From NCBI GenBank assembly GCA_023701135.1, contig JAMPXP010000025.1, positions 1-61,885 on the forward strand: DNA of 61,885 bases, read 5' to 3'. The translations under genes and the position numbers were made by a program. Shown in pieces: positions 44,986 through 54,693 of this stretch (its first letter is position 1; every line of letters begins with the position of its first letter). Origin of the DNA: Desulfobacula sp. (GTDB taxonomy: Bacteria; Desulfobacterota; Desulfobacteria; Desulfobacterales; Desulfobacteraceae). The notes beneath the pieces are model-generated. The model saw only the letters and a list, made by a program, of their open reading frames with translations. It did not search any database and was not told the DNA's origin.

Positions 44986-46194
44986 TCAATACCTATCCGG
45001 CGCCGGTTTTTCAACCGGACGGGGATGAAACCCGCCGGCAAGAAAAATCAGGGCCAGGAGGGTGCAGGTCCCGGATACGAGGCAGACGGGCAAAAGGCCG
45101 GCTCTGGACCAGACCATACCGCCGAGAAAAGCCCCCGCCACCCGGCCCAGTCCGGCCAGGGCGAAAAAAGCCGACATGGTGGAGGCCCGGAGTTCGGGCA
45201 TCAGTTCCGTGGAAAGGCCCATGGAGGTGACAATGGTCAGTTCAAAAAAGAAAAAGACCAGGAAAAGCCCGGTGAGGACCCAGGGCAACCCCATGTCCAG
45301 GACCGGCAGAAGAAAATAGGCCAGGCAGCACAGGCCTGTTCCGATAAGGCAGGTTTTTTGCAGCCCGATCCGGTCCGAGAAAAAGACGGTAAAACCTTCG
45401 CCCAGGACTTCGGAGAGCCCGATGAAGATCGTGCCAAACCCTATGGCGGTCAGAGAAAGGTGATAGGATTCTTCCAGCCAGGCTCCGTAAATGACAAAAA
45501 GATTGTCATTGGCCAGGGCCATGAAAAAGGCAAAGCCCAGGATGCCTAAAACCCGGCGGTTTTTCAGGATGGTCTTCCAGTTTGACAGAAAGGGGAATGA
45601 CGGGCTTGAAGCCGGTAGGGTTTTCCGGCCCGTTTCTTTGGGCATGATCTTTAAGATGATGAAAAAGCTGGCCAGGCTCAGCCCGCTGATGATGAAAAAA
45701 GGGGTCTGCCAGGAAAACCGCTGAATCACCATCCCGGACAGCGGTATCCCGATGAGGGTGGAGGCGGCCCAGGCCAGCTCGGTAATGCCGATGATTTTTC
45801 CCCGCTTGGCATAGGGAACGAAATTTGCGATAAAGGCCTGGAGGCTAGGGTCAAATATGCTTTTGGCCAGCCCGGCCAGAAAAAGGCAGACCGCCAGCAC
45901 CGGGTAAAGAGGGACAAGGCCCACGCTGAAGGTTCCCACGGTCAGCAGACCAATGGAGAAAAGCATGAGAAACCGGTATCCGTATTGATCGGCAAAGCTC
46001 GCCCCCAACGGCGCCAGGACCGAGGTGGCCTGGTTTACGGCAATCACCGAGGTGATTGCGGAGAGCTCCACATGCAGGCCCCTTGCCAATTCAGGGGCAA
46101 AAGGATAAACCAGGCGCCGGGTGATATTGAATAAAAATTTGGTCAGGGTGGTGACGGTGATAAATCCGGCAAATTTTCGGGGATCAGGTGTCAT
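44986..46194 (-). CDS. Major facilitator superfamily transporter
   Basis: A 402-residue membrane protein with about twelve transmembrane helices in two halves. It shows the loop motif GASFADQYGYRFLM, AYAKRGKIIGITELAW-like and the second-half SDRIGLQKTCLIG motif. It belongs to the drug/sugar exporter-like group, with no recognisable substrate. Confidence 0.8.
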   Translation of the reverse strand: MTPDPRKFAGFITVTTLTKFLFNITRRLVYPFAPELARGLHVELSAITSVIAVNQATSVLAPLGASFADQYGYRFLMLFSIGLLTVGTFSVGLVPLYPVLAVCLFLAGLAKSIFDPSLQAFIANFVPYAKRGKIIGITELAWAASTLIGIPLSGMVIQRFSWQTPFFIISGLSLASFFIILKIMPKETGRKTLPASSPSFPFLSNWKTILKNRRVLGILGFAFFMALANDNLFVIYGAWLEESYHLSLTAIGFGTIFIGLSEVLGEGFTVFFSDRIGLQKTCLIGTGLCCLAYFLLPVLDMGLPWVLTGLFLVFFFFELTIVTSMGLSTELMPELRASTMSAFFALAGLGRVAGAFLGGMVWSRAGLLPVCLVSGTCTLLALIFLAGGFHPRPVEKPAPDRY

Positions 46195-46212
46195 GGGGAT
46201 CGGGCGTGAGCC

Positions 46213-46911
46213 TTAAAGGGTTCCCAGCAGCCTGAACTTGTCAAATATCAGGAGAAGCCCGATCCCTATCAGGAGGATGCCCGAGACCTTGTTGATGATG
46301 CCGATGAGTTTTGTGGCCCGTTTCATGATGCTTAGAATGGAATGGATGAAAAACGAAAGAATCAGAAAGGGCAGGGCAAGGCCTGCCGAATACACAGCCA
46401 GGAGGAGAATCCCTTTGAACACCGTGCCCTGGTTTCCGGCCACAATGAGGATGGACCCCAGCATGGGTCCGATGCAGGGGCTCCAGCCTGCGCCAAAGGC
46501 CATGCCGATGACAAAGATGCCCGTGAGATGCAGGGGTTTTTGGGGCACATGGAGCCGTTTTTCAAAATGAAGGGCCTTGATGCTGATGATTCCCAGAAGA
46601 TGAAGTCCGAACACGATCACAATCCCGCCGCCAAGATACCGGATGATCCAGGCGTATTGGGAGGCAATGCCGCCCAGAAAAGAGGCCGAAGCCCCGAAAA
46701 GAATAAAGATAAAGGAAAATCCGGCCACATAAAAGAGGGTGGAAAGGATGACCTTTCGCCGGGTCTCTGCCTTGTTTTCCGTGAGTTCATCCAGGGACAG
46801 GCCCGTGATAAAGGAAAAATAGGCCGGGATCAGGGGCAGGATACAGGGTGAAAAAAAACTCAGAAGCCCTGCAATAAGGGCGGCGGAATAACTCAGGTTT
46901 TCGTTGAACAA
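46213..46911 (-). CDS. ccdA: CcdA-type cytochrome c biogenesis / DsbD-like membrane protein
   Basis: A 232-residue six-helix membrane protein of the CcdA family. The two redox cysteines are in FFSPCILPLIPAYF and AGWSPCIGPMLGS. It passes reducing power from cytoplasmic thioredoxin to periplasmic thiols for haem attachment, relevant to the multihaem HmcA. It probably starts at TTG 46911, behind GAGGAAG. Confidence 0.88.
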   Translation of the reverse strand: MFNENLSYSAALIAGLLSFFSPCILPLIPAYFSFITGLSLDELTENKAETRRKVILSTLFYVAGFSFIFILFGASASFLGGIASQYAWIIRYLGGGIVIVFGLHLLGIISIKALHFEKRLHVPQKPLHLTGIFVIGMAFGAGWSPCIGPMLGSILIVAGNQGTVFKGILLLAVYSAGLALPFLILSFFIHSILSIMKRATKLIGIINKVSGILLIGIGLLLIFDKFRLLGTL

Positions 46912-46991
46912 GGTATCTTCCTCATCTTAAGGGGTTTTTCGACCCCTTAACCTAACCTATCCGGACCGTCCTTTCAAGTACCGGCCGGTTT

Positions 46992-47816
46992 TTATTTGAG
47001 ATCCATTCCCGCATAGGTATAGGGGATCTGGATATACCGGGTAAGGGTGGACATCCTGTCCATGGAAAGATTTTTAAAGATTTTAGACAGGTTCAGCCCG
47101 ATGGCCACATAGACATTTCTTTCCTTCTCATGGGAGGAAAGATTTCTGACATAATATCCCAGGTGAAACTCCATATATTTGAGGTAATTGTTTTTGATGC
47201 CGTCAAACCCGTCCAGCTTTACGGCCATTAAAAATTTTGAATGCTCATAGTCGGTGAAAATGTCCAGCTCATCAAACCGGGGCCGGTATTCAAATCTGAA
47301 ATCAATGATATCGGACAGGGCCGGATTCGTATGCAGGAAATAACCGGCCAGGCTGCCCAGGGCGTTCATGATGAAATCCTCATGGGAAAACCCGTATTCA
47401 CTGAAGGAATCCCCCAGTTCCATCCAGGTCATGATGCCGAAGGAAGACAAGGCCCCGTAAAGGGCCCCGTCTTTTTTGAGATATCCCCAGGATTCATAGG
47501 TTTGGGCCATGATCCGGGTCAGGAGGTGGCTCAGATAGAAATGGCCGAGCTTGTCCGCACCGCCTTCATCGGTGCTTTTTGAAAACCAGCCCTCGCTTTC
47601 CCTGTGGGGGTCCCGGTCAAAATAGTCCCAGTTGGCGATACCCCAGGCCGTGACCACGGAAAAGGCTGCAGCATGGGTCAACGTTAATTTTTGTTCTTTA
47701 GACAGCGTGTCTTCATCGGCAGAAGCAGGAAGCGGCAGGAGAAAAAAGAGGCATACCAACACAGGCAGGACAAATCCGTTGAAGGCAGGCCATGCGGATC
47801 CCCGGTATTTCATCAT
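46992..47816 (-). CDS. DUF2279 family exported protein
   Basis: A 274-residue protein with a signal peptide (about 1-33, FVLPVLVCLFFLLPLPASA) and a DUF2279-like body: YFDRDPHRESEGWFSKST, DKLGHFYLSHLL, FGIMTWMELGDSFSEYGFSHEDF and LGSLAGYFLH. These proteins lie at the cell envelope with unknown function. Confidence 0.75.
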   Translation of the reverse strand: MMKYRGSAWPAFNGFVLPVLVCLFFLLPLPASADEDTLSKEQKLTLTHAAAFSVVTAWGIANWDYFDRDPHRESEGWFSKSTDEGGADKLGHFYLSHLLTRIMAQTYESWGYLKKDGALYGALSSFGIMTWMELGDSFSEYGFSHEDFIMNALGSLAGYFLHTNPALSDIIDFRFEYRPRFDELDIFTDYEHSKFLMAVKLDGFDGIKNNYLKYMEFHLGYYVRNLSSHEKERNVYVAIGLNLSKIFKNLSMDRMSTLTRYIQIPYTYAGMDLK

Positions 47817-47906
47817 GGTCCCCCGGCCGTTCTTTCGCCGAACTTGGCGGTTTGTCGATGGTTCTTATATTACTCCATTGATCACGACCTTTCAAGACCG
47901 GTTTTC

Positions 47907-48566
47907 TTATAATTCATGATGCTCTGCAAAAGAATAATATCCCCTGGTGCTGAAAATGATATGGTCCAACAGGCTCAAGCCCAGAATAGCCGCAGCCTCT
48001 TTCAATTGTTTGGTGATCTTCATGTCTTCGGCGCTGGGGCTGATATCCCCGGAGGGGTGATTATGGGCCACAATCACGGCAGAGGCTCTCTCCGCAATGA
48101 TATCGGCAAAGACTTCCCGGGGGTGGACCGGGGCCTTGTTCACCAGGCCCATGCTGACCACCCGGACGCTCATGACCTCGTTGGCCCCGTTGAGGGAAAC
48201 GGATAGGAAATGCTCCTGTTTCCTGTCTCCGTAATGCTGAATCAGGGGCAGGATGTCCGCAGGGAATTTGATTTTCAGGCCCTCGGGTTTGATGCGCCGC
48301 CGGACAAATTCAAAGGCGGCGGAAACGGCGGCTGCCCTTGCCTCTCCGATACCGTCCAGATCCATGAGATCCTTTGCCGTAAAATTCAACCCCTTTGCAT
48401 CAATGATGGTGACGATCTTCTGGGATAAGGACAGCACATCGTCCTTTTGGGTGCCCTTGCCCAGGATGACGGCCAGCAGTTCCCGGTCCGAGAGAAACCC
48501 CGCCCCTTTTTCAAGAAGCTTTTCCCTGGGCCGTTCATGTATGGGCAGGTCTTTGATGGGTTTCAT
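47907..48566 (-). CDS. radC: RadC family JAB/MPN-domain protein
   Basis: A 219-residue RadC protein: N-terminal helix-hairpin-helix (LSDRELLAVILGKG, DLDGIGEARAAAV) and a JAB metalloprotease-like domain with the motif EVFADIIAERASAVIVAHNHPSGD followed by ITKQLKEAAAILGLSLLDH. The biochemical role is not settled despite its DNA repair name. It overlaps the histidine kinase by 4 nt (ATGA). Confidence 0.92.
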   Translation of the reverse strand: MKPIKDLPIHERPREKLLEKGAGFLSDRELLAVILGKGTQKDDVLSLSQKIVTIIDAKGLNFTAKDLMDLDGIGEARAAAVSAAFEFVRRRIKPEGLKIKFPADILPLIQHYGDRKQEHFLSVSLNGANEVMSVRVVSMGLVNKAPVHPREVFADIIAERASAVIVAHNHPSGDISPSAEDMKITKQLKEAAAILGLSLLDHIIFSTRGYYSFAEHHEL

Positions 48567-50281
48567 GGTGTGCCTGTTCGCTCCAAGGGCAGCCGGATAA
48601 TAAAGGTCGTTCCCTTGCCGGGCACGGATTTGACATCCATGGTCCCCCCGTGATTCTGGGTGATGATGAAATAGGAAACCGACAGCCCCAGCCCTGTGCC
48701 GACTCCCGGGGGTTTGGTGGTGAAAAAGGGTTCAAATACGCGTTTGCAAACCGCTTCATCCATGCCCGGACCATTGTCTTCGATTTCCATGGTCAGCATC
48801 TTTCTTGTCTTTTCCGTATAGAGCCTTAGTATAAAACAGGGTTGAGCATGTTTCCCCGGATTTGCCTCCTGCATGGCCTGGGCACCGTTTCGCAGGAGGT
48901 TTAAAATCACCTGCTGGATTTTGGCCCCTTCACAGGGCAACATGGGGAGATGATCCTCATATTCTTTTACGATTTTTATGGTTTTGAAATCATATTGCTT
49001 TTTCAAGTCGTATTCTGTTGCAGCCAGTTCCAGGATCTTATCCAGCAACTGCCGGGGATCATGGGAAGAGAAACGGGCATCGGCTTTTCTGGCGAAACTG
49101 AGCATATTGTTGACGATTTCAGCGACCCGGCGGCCGGATTCGTTCACAGCCTCTATCATGGACAGGATTTCCCTTTTATCCATAAAGGCGCGGATGCCGT
49201 CCATGGAGATGCCGATGTCTTGTGCCGCACGCTGGTTGGCCGGCATATTTAAATCCGTAAGGCGGTTTTTCATCACACCGGCGGTCTGTATGATTCCCGC
49301 CAGGGGGTTGTTGATTTCATGGGCCATGCCTGCGGCAAGACCCCCCACGGAAAGCATTTTTTCAGACTGAACCATCATTTCTTCCAGCCGGATCTGTTCG
49401 GTCACGTCATCAATACGGATCACGGCCCCTTCCACATCGTCGGCAATGAGGGGATAGATGGTGATATCCTCATATCGCTGTTCCTTTTCCTGGGTTCGGG
49501 CCTGCTTTTTGCTGCATTGTTCCCTGCGGGTGAGAATGGCCCGGCGAACCCTGTCCATTTCATGGGCCAGTTGCGGGTAAACCTGTTCCACGGCCTGGCC
49601 CATGGCTTCCTCTGAAGGGATTCCGGTGACAAGGGCCGCCTTTTTGTTCCACTGGGTTATCTTGCCCTCAAGATCAATTCCCACCAGGACCGAGGGCATG
49701 GAGTCGATGATATTGGAAAGAAAATTGCGCAGGGACTGAAGCTTCCCCCGGCTTTCCTCCAAAGCAGATGTCCGCTCCAGAACCCTTTCCTCCAGGGTTT
49801 TTTTGGCCAGGATCAGGTTGAGAAAAAACCAGATGCCCATGAGGGATAGAATCAGGCAGACCAGGATATAAAAATAGACGAAAACCGATCTGTTCTGCCA
49901 ATCCACCATGATTTTTCCGATGGCGGCATCCTTGTAAAGGATGTCTGTTTCAAGGGAATGGACCGGCAAAAGGCCCAGGGCCGTCATCAAAGGTTCCGAC
50001 GGCTCGTCTTCCCGGCTTGTGATGGAAACGAATTCCTTTTCAGAATCATCCACCACCACCATCTTTTTATAATTATTGGACTGGGCCGCCAGGTGCAAAT
50101 AGGCAACGGGCTCGTCCCGTTCATATCGCCACAAAGAGCCTGCTATGACCCGGGCATGGGTTTGAAGCCTGCGCCCGGCCTTTTGATAGCTGTAGTGCTG
50201 GTAAAAATTAAAAAATATGAAAAATCCTGCAATGAAAATCATTGCGATTGCCGTAAATATGAATTTAATGCGGGCTTCCAT
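48563..50281 (-). CDS. Membrane histidine kinase with PAS domain
   Basis: A 572-residue sensor kinase: N-terminal transmembrane helix, about 110-residue periplasmic domain, second helix (about 140-160), short coil, PAS domain (about 190-300, with IDSMPSVLVGIDLEGKI), HisKA-type H-box GGLAAGMAHEINNPLAGI and HATPase motifs (VILNLLRNGAQAMQ, DNGPGM, GVGTGLGLSVSYFI). ATG 50281 follows AAAGGACAGG. No response regulator is beside it; a solute-binding protein is just upstream and may be its sensor partner. Confidence 0.88.
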   Translation of the reverse strand: MEARIKFIFTAIAMIFIAGFFIFFNFYQHYSYQKAGRRLQTHARVIAGSLWRYERDEPVAYLHLAAQSNNYKKMVVVDDSEKEFVSITSREDEPSEPLMTALGLLPVHSLETDILYKDAAIGKIMVDWQNRSVFVYFYILVCLILSLMGIWFFLNLILAKKTLEERVLERTSALEESRGKLQSLRNFLSNIIDSMPSVLVGIDLEGKITQWNKKAALVTGIPSEEAMGQAVEQVYPQLAHEMDRVRRAILTRREQCSKKQARTQEKEQRYEDITIYPLIADDVEGAVIRIDDVTEQIRLEEMMVQSEKMLSVGGLAAGMAHEINNPLAGIIQTAGVMKNRLTDLNMPANQRAAQDIGISMDGIRAFMDKREILSMIEAVNESGRRVAEIVNNMLSFARKADARFSSHDPRQLLDKILELAATEYDLKKQYDFKTIKIVKEYEDHLPMLPCEGAKIQQVILNLLRNGAQAMQEANPGKHAQPCFILRLYTEKTRKMLTMEIEDNGPGMDEAVCKRVFEPFFTTKPPGVGTGLGLSVSYFIITQNHGGTMDVKSVPGKGTTFIIRLPLERTGTP

Positions 50282-50331
50282 ATCCTGTCCTTTTTGGGGA
50301 TTGATCTGTGCACTATTTGCCGGCAAAGAGA

Positions 50332-51099
50332 TTAATCATATGCGGAAAGTATCCGCTGCATTGTCCCATCGCTAAACATAGTCTTGATGACATCATTGAA
50401 TTTGAAAAGAATGGAATTAAATTTCGATTTTTTGCTGATCAGCAGATGAAAGGGCATGGATTCTATGGAGACATCGGTTTCAATGATTTTACCGGCCACC
50501 CCTGATATGTTAATATTGGCTGCGGCCCCCACCGGCCATTCAATCACAAGATCCCCTCTTTTTGCGGCCAGCATTTTCCAGACATTGGGAACAAGGGATG
50601 TTTCAAGGGTGGGGATGCCGAGGCTGGAAATATTTTTGTCATGCCAGCCATTGCCGCTGTATGTGATTACCGAGAAACCCCCTGCTTTAATATCGGCCAT
50701 GGTTTTGACGGCATTGATCCGGTCCAGCCCGGGATGTCCCAGGTAGGTGAATACCTTGAGTTCCTTTAAATAAAAGGGGTCCGGGTGGGTGTCACAATAT
50801 AGGCGGCGTTCTTTTGTCGGAACCGTTATCATGGCATCATACCGGCCTGAATACACTTGTTCCTGGCATCTTTTCCAGGGCATTTCCGTCCAAGTGGTCC
50901 GGATGCCCATACGATGGTCCAGGGCCTCTGTTATGATTTCGTAAAAAAAACCGGTCACACCTTTTTCCTCATTTTTTGAGAAAAAAGGAAAAAATTCAGG
51001 ATAGGCTATCTCCATGGTGTTTTCAGCCTCAATAATTTTTGGCGATACCCATGCAATGATAAGCAGAGATGCGACTAAGGTCATGATTTTATTCAACAT
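50332..51099 (-). CDS. Periplasmic solute-binding protein, family 3
   Basis: A 255-residue exported protein with signal peptide MLNKIMTLVASLLIIAWVSP and the amino-acid-type binding fold: YPEFFPFFSKNEEKGVTGFF, ITEALDHRMGIRTTWTEMPW, GRYDAMITVPTKERRL. No permease or ATPase is adjacent. Its gene lies 50 nt before the kinase, so sensing rather than uptake is suggested. The start at ATG 51099 fits the signal; a TTG at 51159 is in frame. Confidence 0.8.
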   Translation of the reverse strand: MLNKIMTLVASLLIIAWVSPKIIEAENTMEIAYPEFFPFFSKNEEKGVTGFFYEIITEALDHRMGIRTTWTEMPWKRCQEQVYSGRYDAMITVPTKERRLYCDTHPDPFYLKELKVFTYLGHPGLDRINAVKTMADIKAGGFSVITYSGNGWHDKNISSLGIPTLETSLVPNVWKMLAAKRGDLVIEWPVGAAANINISGVAGKIIETDVSIESMPFHLLISKKSKFNSILFKFNDVIKTMFSDGTMQRILSAYD

Positions 51100-51332
51100 G
51101 GGGCTGTTCTCAAGGTTTACATTGATATTTAGGACAGGCGAAGGCGTTTTGTCAATCAAAATACTGGAAATTATGAAGGGATTGAACCCCGCCGTTTGAA
51201 ATCCGAAGAATCTTATGTAAAATTTTATCCTCTTATTTACTTTTTAAATAAATTCGAATAGGTGTAACGACAGATGTGCGGAATTGATGCTTTGACGGCA
51301 TATGGAACAGGAACTGCGGGATTTTAAGGAAA

Positions 51333-52058
51333 ATGGAAAAGCAGAGAGAACCACGCGTAAAAAAGAAGATCAGGGCTGTTTTTGAGGGCGGTACGGGTAT
51401 CATTGAAAATATATCCTCTTCAGGCGGTTTTTTAAAATTAAACCAGGATCTCCCAACGGATACATTCAATATTGCACTGAAAATAGGTGCCTATAAAACC
51501 CTGAAAATGAAGTGTGAACCCCAATGGCAGAATGATTCCGGCGTGGGGTTCAGGGTACTGGAGGTTGAAGACAGCAAAGAAGCGCTTTTTAGGCAGTATG
51601 TGGAAAAACAGATCAAATCATTGGAACGGTTCGGCGACCAGAGGGTGTTTAGAACGGAAATCGTGGTAACCCTGAAAGATACCAATGTATTTGGAAATGT
51701 CTATTTCAGCAATTTCATCGAATACCAGGGCGTGGTCAGGGAGAAATTATTGCTGTCAACGGTTCCGGATCTCCATGAGATGCTGGCCGGAAACAGTATC
51801 CGGCTGGTCACGGTGGAAGTCTATAACAAATATGTGAGCAATTCCTATTTCGGGGACCGGCTGTTGACGGAACTCACCACATCGGAAATCAATGCGGCAA
51901 CCTGCAGGCTTAATATCACCTTCAGGAATAAGGGCACAGGAGAGCTGGTGGGCGAGGGATTTCAAAGGATATGCATTGTCGGCTCCAAAGGAAAGGTCAT
52001 GCGTATCCCGTCAAACCTTCTGGATATTCTGGATTTTTACCAGGAAATTAAGGATTAG
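51333..52058 (+). CDS. PilZ domain fused to hotdog thioesterase-like domain
   Basis: A 241-residue protein. Residues 1-90 resemble a PilZ cyclic-di-GMP receptor: basic KQREPRVKKK, then NISSSGGFLKL, which has the (D/N)xSxxG loop at Asn26, Ser28 and Gly31. The first Arg of the usual RxxxR motif is shifted or missing (Arg5 and Arg8), so binding needs proof. Residues about 105-240 resemble a 4-hydroxybenzoyl-CoA-type hotdog domain: VTLKDTNVFGNVYFSNFIEY and YVSNSYFGDRLLTEL. Asp116 and Asn118 take the place of the D-T-D pair. It is 6 nt ahead of the HD-GYP kinase gene, so the two form one unit. Confidence 0.75.
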   Translation: MEKQREPRVKKKIRAVFEGGTGIIENISSSGGFLKLNQDLPTDTFNIALKIGAYKTLKMKCEPQWQNDSGVGFRVLEVEDSKEALFRQYVEKQIKSLERFGDQRVFRTEIVVTLKDTNVFGNVYFSNFIEYQGVVREKLLLSTVPDLHEMLAGNSIRLVTVEVYNKYVSNSYFGDRLLTELTTSEINAATCRLNITFRNKGTGELVGEGFQRICIVGSKGKVMRIPSNLLDILDFYQEIKD

Positions 52059-52064
52059 GAAAGA

Positions 52065-54686
52065 ATGCAATATTTAAGCGCCATTCTGCCGTTATTTTCC
52101 GGGATTTTGTTTTTATGCCTGGGCGGTACGGTTTTTTTTCTGTCCAAGGGTCGGTTGCGCAAGGTTTTTTTACGGTTCTGTTTTATTACCTTTTACTGGC
52201 AGCTTTCCTGGGTGGTTCTTTTCCTGCTGAACAGCCGGGAATATTCGGATTTCATTTGCAGGATCGGCTATTCCGGCATTATTTTTCTTCCCTTGAGCGG
52301 CTATGAGACCATTATCCATTATCTGAAACTTCCGGGTAAATACATCCGGGTCCTTTATATCCTCTGTTTCGGATTTCTGGTGAGCCTCTGGACCACGGAT
52401 CTGTTTATTCAGGGAGCTCATCATTATGCCTTCGGATACTACCCCAAAGCAGGCATCCTTCATGCCGCCTATCTGGCCATGGTTGTTTTTCTTGTCGCCA
52501 GAAATGCATCTCTTCTCTTGGGCGTATATCGAAAAGAAACCGACAACCTGAATAAAAATCAACTTGTCTTTTCTTTCCTGGCCATCAATATCTTTAGCCT
52601 TTCAGCGGTAGACTACCTTCTGAATTACCCCCTTCTGGTGGAGAAACTGAATATACAGCTTTATCCCTTTGGGGTTTTTTTCATCACCTCCGGTGTCATG
52701 GTCTTTATCCTCAGTCATTTTATGACCCTGAACCTGACCCTTGAAAAACGTGTGGCAGAAAAGACCTCACAGCTCAAAACCTATGTCCGGGCCCTGGAAG
52801 AAGCGGCCAATATCAAAAAAGATTTCATTGCCAATATCACCCATGAACTCAGAACCCCTCTGACCCTGATCCGGGGGTGGACCGATTATATCATCAGTGG
52901 AGAATTGGGAAAAATACCGGAGCATTTTTTAGAAATCATTCACAAGGTCAGCCTTCAAACCCTTAACCTTACGGAAAAAATCAATGAATTGCTCAAAATC
53001 TCCAAATTTGATGCCGGCATGGGAACGCTTTCCCTTTACCGGATCAATATCGACGACTATATCTTCCAGATCGTGTCCAGTTTCAGGGAACTGACGGACC
53101 GGAGCGGGATAGAGCTTCAGTATATTTGTGAGCTGGAAATAAAGGATATCTTCATTGACCGGGAAAAACTCAAGGATATTTTGAACAATCTGATCCGGAA
53201 TGCCTATAAATTTACGGAAGAAGGCCGGATCAGCGTCACGGTGTCCGGCCGGGACGGCATGATCGTCATCAGGGTCAGGGATACGGGCATCGGCATGTCC
53301 CCGGAATTGATCCAGAAGGCTTTCCAGCGGTTTCAGCAGGGAGACGGTTCCAGGACCCGGCAGTATGAGGGAACAGGACTGGGCCTCGCCATTGTCAAGG
53401 AGTCCGTTGAAATGATGCACGGCCGCGTCACGGCCGAAAGTGTTGAAACCCATTGGACCTGTTTTACTGTGGAAATCCCGGCCAATCTTGAAATTCTTGA
53501 ACCCGGCCGGGTTGTGGAAAGACGGAAAAAGGAACGCAGGGCACCTTCCCAGAATTACCGGTACAATGAGCGCCGGAAAAAAGACAGGCGGGATACGGAT
53601 CTCGCCGGAATCGACCGCAGAGATATCATTAAAATAGCGGCCTTTGACAAAACCCTTTCCTCATCCGGTGAGGTCAAAAAAATAGAACCCCCGAATTCCA
53701 CGGCCTGCATCATCATTGCCGAAGACAACCCAGGGATCCAGGAATTCCTGGGCAGGGCGCTCAAGGGCTATACCTTGCTCATGGCCCCCAACGGTCAGGC
53801 CGCCTGGGAAACGATCCAGCACACCCGGCCGGATCTGATTATTTCCGATATCATGATGCCGGTCATGGACGGGTATTCCCTGCTGGAGAACATCCGGCTC
53901 CATAAAGCGACCACACATATTCCCGTCATCATGATCACTTCCCTGACGGAACAGGAGGACAGGATCAAATCCCTTCAGATGGGGGCCGATGATTTTCTGA
54001 CCAAGCCCTTCCATCACCTGGAACTCCAGGCCAGGGTCAAAAACGTCATCAGCGTTCACAAGCTTGAAAGAGAAAAAACAAGAACAGAACAATTGGAGGT
54101 TTTTCTTATGGTGCTGGCATCGGCCATTGAATCAAAGGATCAATATACGGGCGGACATGTGGAACGAGTTGCCAATTTTGCACGGGATCTGGCCCGGAAG
54201 GCCAATCTGAGCGAGGATCATGTCAAAGATATTTATATGGGCACCATTGTCCATGATGTCGGGAAAATCGGCATCAAGGATGAAGTGCTCAACAAGCCGG
54301 GCAAGCTCACCGATGAGGAGTTTGAACATATTAAAGAACATCCCGTCATCGGAAAGAATCTGTTATCCAAGCTGGAGATAGCTCCCGTTGCCGTCAGTAT
54401 TGCCTATAACCACCAGGAAAAATGGGACGGGACAGGATATCCCAGGGGAATCAGAAGGGAAGAGATTCCCATCGAAGCCAGGATCGCCACCATAGCCGAT
54501 GTCTGGGACGCCATCACCTCGGATCGCCCCTACCGCACCGCCATTCCCATTGACAAAGCCATCCGGATCATGAATGAGGAACGGGGGAAATCCTTTGATC
54601 CCGACCTGTTCGATCTGTTCATGGATGAGGAAGACAAGCTCTATCTGAGATATATCAACGCTCAGTTATTCAAAGAAGTGTCCTGA
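52065..54686 (+). CDS. 7TM histidine kinase-REC-HD-GYP hybrid (c-di-GMP phosphodiesterase)
   Basis: An 873-residue multi-domain signalling protein. Residues 5-220 hold about seven transmembrane helices. Next come HisKA with phosphoacceptor His260 (ANITHELRTPLT) and HATPase (NLIRNAYKFTEEG, DTGIGMSPE, GTGLGLAIVKE). A basic linker with repeated ERRKKxRR motifs follows. A receiver domain (Asp near 594 in IISDIMMPVMDG) and a C-terminal HD-GYP domain (HDVGKIGI near 730, WDGTGYPRG near 790) end it. The HD-GYP should hydrolyse cyclic-di-GMP, so phosphorelay inside the same chain may control it. Confidence 0.9.
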   Translation: MQYLSAILPLFSGILFLCLGGTVFFLSKGRLRKVFLRFCFITFYWQLSWVVLFLLNSREYSDFICRIGYSGIIFLPLSGYETIIHYLKLPGKYIRVLYILCFGFLVSLWTTDLFIQGAHHYAFGYYPKAGILHAAYLAMVVFLVARNASLLLGVYRKETDNLNKNQLVFSFLAINIFSLSAVDYLLNYPLLVEKLNIQLYPFGVFFITSGVMVFILSHFMTLNLTLEKRVAEKTSQLKTYVRALEEAANIKKDFIANITHELRTPLTLIRGWTDYIISGELGKIPEHFLEIIHKVSLQTLNLTEKINELLKISKFDAGMGTLSLYRINIDDYIFQIVSSFRELTDRSGIELQYICELEIKDIFIDREKLKDILNNLIRNAYKFTEEGRISVTVSGRDGMIVIRVRDTGIGMSPELIQKAFQRFQQGDGSRTRQYEGTGLGLAIVKESVEMMHGRVTAESVETHWTCFTVEIPANLEILEPGRVVERRKKERRAPSQNYRYNERRKKDRRDTDLAGIDRRDIIKIAAFDKTLSSSGEVKKIEPPNSTACIIIAEDNPGIQEFLGRALKGYTLLMAPNGQAAWETIQHTRPDLIISDIMMPVMDGYSLLENIRLHKATTHIPVIMITSLTEQEDRIKSLQMGADDFLTKPFHHLELQARVKNVISVHKLEREKTRTEQLEVFLMVLASAIESKDQYTGGHVERVANFARDLARKANLSEDHVKDIYMGTIVHDVGKIGIKDEVLNKPGKLTDEEFEHIKEHPVIGKNLLSKLEIAPVAVSIAYNHQEKWDGTGYPRGIRREEIPIEARIATIADVWDAITSDRPYRTAIPIDKAIRIMNEERGKSFDPDLFDLFMDEEDKLYLRYINAQLFKEVS

Positions 54687-54693
54687 CGGGCCA

